Shown here: positions 59,074-64,000 of the stretch, piece after piece
How the letters are laid out: each line of letters starts with the position of its first letter
Position numbering within the stretch: the first letter of the stretch is position 1
Assembly (NCBI GenBank): GCA_947650365.1
Contig: CANTAL010000127.1
Location: 62,001 to 126,000, forward strand
DNA: 64,000 nt
Reading direction: 5' to 3'
Source: Chamaelirium japonicum
Taxonomy: Eukaryota > Streptophyta > Magnoliopsida > Liliales > Melanthiaceae
Translations under genes and position numbers: made by a program
Notes under the pieces: generated by a model
Database searches by the model: none
Told to the model about the DNA's origin: nothing
The model's input: only the letters and a program-made list of their open reading frames with translations

Positions 59074-60258
59074 AAATTTCTACTGGATCTGGCAAAAAAC
59101 CAAGGGTTTTTACCGATCACTCGAACCTTGACCGGATATTTTTCACCGATCGGACAAACCTGTCCGATCGGCGAAAGTTATCTTATCGGTCAAATTTCTA
59201 CTGGATCTGGCAAAAAACCAAGGGTTTTTTACCGATCACTCGAACCTTGATCGGATATTTTTCACCGATCGGACAAACCTATCCGATCGGCGAAAGTTAT
59301 CTGATCGGTCAAATTTCTACTGGATCTGGCAAAAAACCAAGGGTTTTTACCGATCACTCGAACCTTGACCGGATATTTTTCACCGATCGGACAAACCTGT
59401 CTGATCGGCGAAAGTTATCTGATCGGTCAAATTTCTACTGGATCTGGCAAAAAACCAAGGGTTTTTACCGATCACTCGAACCTTGACCGGATATTTTTCA
59501 CCGATCGGACAAACCTGTCCGATCGGCGAAAGTTATCTGATCGGTCAAATTTCTACTGGATCTGGCAAAAAACCAAGGGTTTTTACCGATCACTCGAACC
59601 TTGACCGGATATTTTTCACCGATCGGACAAACCTGTCCGATCGGCGAAAGTTATCTGATCGGTCAAATTTCTACTGGATCTGGCAAAAAACCAAGGGTTT
59701 TTACCGATCACTCGAACCTTGACCGGATATTTTTTACCGATCGGACAAACCTGTCCGATCGGCGAAAGTTATCTGATCGGTCAAAATTCTACTGGATCTA
59801 GCAAAAAAACCAAGGTTTTTTGCCGATCACTCGAACCTTGACCGGATATTTTTCACCGATCGGACAAACCTGTCCGATCGGCGAAAGTTATCTGATCGGT
59901 CAAAATTTCTACTGGATCTGGCAAAAAACCAAGGGTTTTTACCGATCACTCGAACCTTGACCGGATATTTTTCACCGATCGGACAAACCTGTCCGATCGG
60001 CGAAAGTTATCTGATCGGTCAAATTTCTACTGGATCTGGCAAAAAACCAAGGGTTTTTACCGATCACTCGAACCTTGACCAGATATTTTTTACCGATCGG
60101 ACAAACCTATCCGATCGGCGAAAGTTATCTGATCGGTCAAAATTCTACTGGATCTGGCAAAAAAAACCAAGGTTTTTTGCCGATCACTCGAACCTTGACC
60201 GGATATTTTTCACCGATCGGACAAACATGTCCAATCGGCGAAAGTTATCTGATCGGTC
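59074..60258 (+). repeat. 118-bp tandem repeat array near the 3' end of the nested element (10 copies)
   Basis: AAATTTCTACTGGATCTGGC starts copies at 59074, 59192 and so on to 60259, a period of 118 bp with a few one- or two-base indels. Each unit contains CCGATCGG-type palindromes (ACCGATCGGACAAACC, GTCCGATCGGCG). The copies are very similar; variants such as an extra A in the A-run or Asp-type base changes are shared by some non-adjacent copies. Overlapping 79-codon frames here are artefacts of the repeat. Tandem repeats at this location are a known habit of Tat elements and a suspected source of satellites. Confidence 0.95.
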
Positions 60259-60545
60259 AAATTTCTACTGGATCGGTCAAAAAACCCTGTTTTTTGACCG
60301 ATCACCCGATTCTTGACCGGTTGAATTTTGCCCGATCGGTCAAAATTTGACCGATCGGTCAAAAGTGACCGATCGGTCAAAATTTTACCGATCGGTCAAA
60401 TTTCAGCTGATCGGTCAAAATTACTACTGGATCGGTCAAAAAACCCTGTTTTTTGATCGATCACCCGATTCTTGACCGGTTGAATTTTGACCGATCGGTC
60501 AAATTTGACCGATCGGTCCAAATTGACCGATCAGTCACTTTTTTC
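60259..60545 (+). repeat. GATCGGTCAAA-rich degenerate repeats
   Basis: This stretch continues from the 118-bp array. CCGATCGGTCAAA occurs many times at irregular 15-25-bp spacing, including two diverged copies of a longer unit (ACTGGATCGGTCAAAAAACC at about 60266 and 60425). It looks like the ancestral short motif from which the 118-bp unit grew. Confidence 0.8.
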
Positions 60546-60645
60546 TCTAACATGCGACAAGTTTCTTCGTGTCCGTTTTTCAAAACAGGAAGTTGCTATT
60601 TTTTGCACCAAGTCCAAGCCAGCCAGAATGCACTCTAGCTAACTT

Positions 60646-60657
60646 GGAGGGGGTAAC
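60646..60657 (+). other. Polypurine tract of the nested element
   Basis: GGAGGGGGTAAC lies directly before the 3' LTR start at 60658. The outer element has GGAGGGGGTAA at the same place. It would prime plus-strand DNA synthesis. Confidence 0.9.
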
Positions 60658-61440
60658 TGTGGGTGCAAATTTTGGCATAAATCCACCACGGGACCCACCG
60701 GCCCTGCCTGGTGGACCCGCGAAGACTACAGCGGGACCCACCGGCCCTGCCTGGTGGGCCCACGAGGACTACAGCGGGACCCACCGGCCCTGCCTGGTGG
60801 GCATACGAGGACTACCACGGGACCCACTGGCCCTGCCTGGTGGGCCCACGAGGACTACAGCGGGACCCACCAGCCCTGCCTGGTGGGCCCACAAGGACTA
60901 CCACGGGACCCACCGGCCCTGCCTGGTGGGCCCACGAGAACGCAACTTTACCTGAAGGATCCCCAGATACGATAGCAAAAACCGCCATTCGCCACCCAGA
61001 ATGTCTATAAATAGCAGAGCTTTCGAATGTAAAAGGATGGAAATCTAAGATCCGGAATTCTGATTTCCACTCTGTGATCTGACTTTCAGAACCAGAGCTC
61101 TGGGATTTCTAACTTCCGATCTACCATCTCTCTTTGATCTTCTTTTCTCTTTCGAAGAGATCAGGGAGCTTTCAGTGACACTCGGCCTGTCGAGGTCACT
61201 TCAACTGAAGTGTTAGTGAATTCGGGTTGCTCCCTATAGCACGGAGACGTAGGCTTCGGCTGAACTCCGAGATCACTTCTCTTGTGTCAAAATCTCTCTC
61301 TCTGATTGCTTTTCTGTTTACATATCAAAAAAGCAACAACTTCAACCAACCGATCGACCAACGATCTTCGACATTAACTTCGACTCCAATTGACTGGTGC
61401 TGTGAAGGTCTTCGGGTCGGCACGAAGATTTTCCCCCACA
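60658..61440 (+). repeat. 3' LTR of the nested element (783 bp)
   Basis: It matches 48455-49234 throughout, except about four substitutions and an extra CAC near 61421. TATA is at 61006-61013 and the 43-bp repeat block at about 60690-60938. It ends CCCACA followed by the TGCCC target duplication. A minus-strand frame from the outer antisense gene reads into this LTR and stops there. Confidence 0.97.
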
Positions 61441-61445
61441 TGCCC
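61441..61445 (+). repeat. Target-site duplication, right copy (TGCCC)
   Basis: This is identical to 48450-48454. It defines the right end of the nested element at 61440 and shows a simple integration with no flanking deletion. Confidence 0.96.
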
Positions 61446-63701
61446 CAGGATCTCCTGCCTGAAGAAAGGGGCGTGCTCGGGGTCGCCAGAGGAGGAGCCC
61501 GCCTGGCTCGCCTCGGTGGGAGCAGCTGGAGGGGGCGATGTGGCGGCAGCATCAGCGGGCTCGAGCACCGCGGGGGCCACGACCGGAGCGGCCTCAACCC
61601 CTTGGGCGCTGGGACCCTCTTCAGCGGCCGAGGACGGCGTGGCGATTCGCCCCTCTTCGGGCATACCCGGGTCCGATGCTTCCGAGCTGGAGCTCGGAAG
61701 ATCGTCCAGGATGGTCCCCAGGTCCGGAGACCAGTAGACCAACCCGTCGAGCTCCACCGGGAGGGCGGGAACCTCAAGGGTCGCGGGCGCAGGCGCGCTG
61801 GGGGCCGAGGGCGCAGGCGTGCCAGCAGCAGGCGCGGGCTCAGGCGCAAGCGCGCTGGCAGCAGCAGGCGCAGGCGCAGACGTGCTTAAAGCAGCCGGCG
61901 CGGGCTCAGGCGCGGGCTCGGGTACGGGCGCGCTGGGAGCTTTGGGTGCGGGCGCGCTGGCAGCGGCGGGCTCGGGCGCGCTGGCAGCGGCGGGCCCGGG
62001 CACACTAGCAGCCGGGAACGCGGGCTCGGGCGCGGGCTCAGGGGCAGCAGGCGCGGGCTCGGGCGCAGGCGCAGGCACGGGCTCGGGCACGGGCTCGGGG
62101 GCAGTAGGTGTGGGCTCGGGCATAGGCGCGCTGGCAGCAGAGGGCGCAGGCGCAGGCGCGGGTGTGCTGGGAGCAGGCGCGGCCGGTGTTGGAGTCGCGT
62201 TTGGAGCAGGCGGAAGGGTTGAGCCCGCCGGAGCCGGTCCCTCGAAGGGCGGGGGAGGCCCCGCAGTTGCAGTCACGGGCTCGTCTTCCGCAGCCCGCTC
62301 CTCGTCATCAGAGCTGGAGGTCGTGCTGAGATCATCGGTTGATCCCAAGCCCGCCTCCGCGAGGGCGGCCTTCCTCCGCTCCTCGACGACTCGCTGGAAG
62401 GCTTCACGAGCCTCCCGAACGATGGTGTCCTCTCCCGACGGGCGGGCTGGAGGAGTCTTTTTCTTCTTCGACTTCTTCCGTGAAGCACCCTCCTCTGGGT
62501 CCATCACCGCAACAAAGAGAGTTTTAGTCAGGTCGCCCGGGAATCCGCGCATCGGCACTTCAGCCATTCGGGACTCCACTTCCACCATGCTGAGAAGAAG
62601 CTCGACGCGCGGATCCTCGGGCTCGACGAAGGAAATGCGACGTCGCCGAGGCTCCGGGACTGGGGCCCTCGGAGAAATGAGAGAAAGAGAGGTCGCCTGA
62701 CCTGTGGCTGCTTCGCGGGTTGGTGGCGGCGGTGGCGCGACATCCTCCTCGTGGAGCATCTCGAGGGTGTCCTTGTCGGCGACCTGGATGGGGGAAGCCC
62801 GCTTCTTCCCCTTCTTCGCCGAGGTCCCCGCAGCGGAGGTCACGATAGCAGGCCGGGAGATCGCAACCTTCTTCCGCATCACCTTCTGCCGGGTGGTGAT
62901 GGTTCCGGTCCGTAGATCCTTCCAGAGAAAGGCGAAGTCCGGTGGGAGGACCTTCTTGAGGGTTCGACCCCTGAGGAAGTCCAGAATCGCCTCGTCGAGC
63001 GATCTTTCGCGGGCTGCGGCGATGCACTTCTTACCCTTGGGCCGGTATTCCGCGATCTCCTTGAAGACAGGGAGAGGCGGTCTACCGGGAAGAGAGGGGA
63101 CGCCGGCTTGAGGACCTCGCCAGGCGCCGTCGATCACGAACGGATACTGTTTCCAGTACCGGTCCTTGTTCTCAACGGCGGTGAACGGAAGTACCTCGCC
63201 CGTGCGACCAGTGAGGTAAAACTGGCCGCAGCCCGCCTCAATGAAGGCGGTCCCTGGCTTGAGGAACCACTTCTTCAGGAGGTAGGAAAGGGGGATCCTC
63301 ACGTTGAGGGCTTCCTCAATTCGAGAAAGCCCGTAGAGGATCCCCCATGAGTTTCCTGGAAGCTGGGCAGGGCACAAGCCCGCCAGTTCCAGTAGCTCGC
63401 TGGCAAGGTGGTTCAGGGGTAGCCGGAGCCCTGACCAGATCTGCCCCACGGAGACCACCGTAGCGGAAAGCGGCCTCCCCGAGTGCGGGAAGGGCAGGAT
63501 GGCGAGCTCCTGAGGAATGTTCGCCGCGGAGCGTAAGCTAGCAGGGATCGGCGCCCCGCCGATGTCATTAAACCAGACAACGGCGGGCTCCCTTGAGGGA
63601 ACCTCTTCGCTGCCAGGTTCAAGCACCGAAATTGGGGCGACGTTGAGAGGTTCCTCATAGGAGGAAGCGGCAGCAGCAGAAGCAGCAGCAGAAGAAGCCA
63701 T
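61446..63701 (-). pseudogene. Antisense gene of the outer element, 5' part (split by nested insertion)
   Basis: Read on the minus strand from ATG at 63701-63699 (MASSAAASA). An in-frame ATG at 63761 exists, but the 63701 start resembles the MASSGSS start of the nested element's antisense gene. The frame is open to the insertion site. The N-terminal third has VGQIWSGLRLPLNHLASELL and LPGNSWGILYGL, which fits the plant domain catalogued as putative gypsy-type transposon (Transposase_28). Its molecular function is unknown. A basic, charged middle follows, then about 165 residues of Pro/Ala/Glu repeats (about 61760-62260). The gene continues in phase at 48449 on the far side of the nested element. 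Apart from that insertion I see no lesion, in contrast to pol. Such extra antisense genes are known in Tat elements. Confidence 0.85.
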
Positions 63702-63767
63702 AAGAGCAAGGGGTAGGAGCTCGCTAAGACTCCTGAGCAAGCGTCGAGTTTCCTCGATCACTCCCTC

Positions 63768-63779
63768 AGGAGGGGGTAA
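63768..63779 (+). other. Polypurine tract of the outer element
   Basis: AGGAGGGGGTAA lies directly before the 3' LTR start at 63780, 67 bp beyond the likely antisense start codon. It is nearly the same as in the nested element. Confidence 0.9.
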
Positions 63780-64000
63780 TGTTGGGGGTAGTCAAAAACC
63801 ACATCTTGGATAGCATTGCAAGCACACCTGAGATAGAGTTCTCGAGGGAGCCCGCCCAGGAGTTGGAACCCTCGGAAGCCGAGCGAGCCCCCTTTCCAGC
63901 TCGCAAGGAGCTCGCCCCTCTCAGCCCGTAAGAAGCTCGCCCCACAGGGAGCTGGATGGACACCTTGTATCTGAGTGCAGCTCGCCCCAGCCCGCAAGGA
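63780..64000 (+). repeat. 3' LTR of the outer element, first 221 bp
   Basis: This is identical to 39558-39778 apart from one A/T difference near 63848. It is cut by the window end inside the first copy of the 65-bp repeat. Confidence 0.96.

Larger units (their letters stand above)
48455..61440 (+). mobile_element. Nested Tat-type Ty3/gypsy LTR retrotransposon (complete, 12,986 bp)
   Basis: Both LTRs (TGTGGG to CCCACA), primer site, polypurine tract and target duplications are present. It has gag-pro, leaky stop, pol, antisense gene with introns, a 118-bp tandem repeat array, then the 3' LTR. It lies in the coding part of the outer element's antisense gene, in the same direction as the outer element. 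By eye the two LTRs differ by about four substitutions and one 3-bp indel in 780 bp, about 0.5%, so the insertion is recent. Coding lesions include TGA stops at 52845 and 54606, a protease G to E change and a stop in the antisense gene. The element is therefore not autonomous as it stands. Confidence 0.97.
39558..64000 (+). mobile_element. Outer Tat-type Ty3/gypsy LTR retrotransposon (right end outside window)
   Basis: This element is inserted in the satellite (last satellite bases GATAC at 39553-39557). It begins with TGTTGGGGG and carries a 5' LTR, primer-binding site, gag-pro, pol in the order RT-RNase H-integrase, an antisense gene, a polypurine tract and the start of a 3' LTR identical to the 5' LTR except for one base in 221. 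The gene order defines Ty3/gypsy. Features known from the Tat lineage are the extra antisense gene after pol, tandem repeats near the 3' end, and an integrase ending in a GPY-type module without a chromodomain. It is interrupted by the nested element at 48455-61440. If the 3' LTR equals the 5' LTR in length, it should end near 65061. The downstream target-site duplication cannot be checked here. Confidence 0.95.

Noticed and set aside
1-60258. Satellite derived from the tandem repeats of the two elements
   Set aside because: The 23/28-bp core shares no recognisable sequence with the 65-, 78-, 43- or 118-bp units.
59247-60350. 79-codon frames in the 118-bp array
   Set aside because: Each is the same repeat read across copies; they contain no family motif.
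61538-62700. Ala/Gly-rich plus-strand frames opposite the outer antisense gene
   Set aside because: They are the complement of a Pro/Ala/Glu-rich coding stretch; high GC removes stops in several frames.

Overview
This window is repeat DNA from a plant nuclear genome. The evidence is two Ty3/gypsy LTR retrotransposons of the plant-restricted Tat type, plant-style short introns with GT-AG borders, and a long AT-rich satellite. The host species cannot be told from the sequence, and I see no host gene, rRNA or tRNA gene.

Region 1 (1-39557) is a satellite array. Its subunit is 23 bp (core GAATGAATTAGAATGG plus a variable 7-base tail), with 28-bp variants whose longer tail contains CATTCG-NN-CGAATG. 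In the best-kept part (about 32.8-35.4 kb), nine subunits form a 217-bp higher-order repeat. The array is not one head-to-tail tract: it flips orientation about 27 times, often at palindromic joints, and contains a tandem duplication of about 9 kb (about 15.04-24.01 and 24.01-32.98 kb). The only clearly foreign DNA is about 145 bp at 13804-13949.

Region 2 (39558 to beyond the window end) is an outer Tat-type element, about 12.5 kb without its insertion. In order it holds a 1282-bp 5' LTR, primer-binding site, gag-pro, a UAG stop in a leaky context, pol (RT, RNase H, integrase; broken by two TGA stops and a frameshift), a 78-bp tandem repeat, a spliced antisense gene, a polypurine tract, and the first 221 bp of the 3' LTR.

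Region 3 (48455-61440) is a second, complete but decayed Tat-type element of 12,986 bp. It is nested in the antisense gene of the first, in the same orientation, with a perfect TGCCC target duplication. It has the same plan: 780/783-bp LTRs, gag-pro, leaky UAG, pol with two TGA stops, an antisense gene with two introns, and a ten-copy 118-bp tandem repeat before the polypurine tract.

The two elements differ greatly in sequence and base composition. They nevertheless share an unusual gene plan: gag-pro and pol in one frame separated by UAG plus a CARYYA hexamer, and a convergent antisense gene (gypsy-associated domain, low-complexity middle, coiled-coil tail) with a phase-0 intron just before the coiled coil. 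These shared traits are the most interesting part of the window, together with the inversion-rich satellite.
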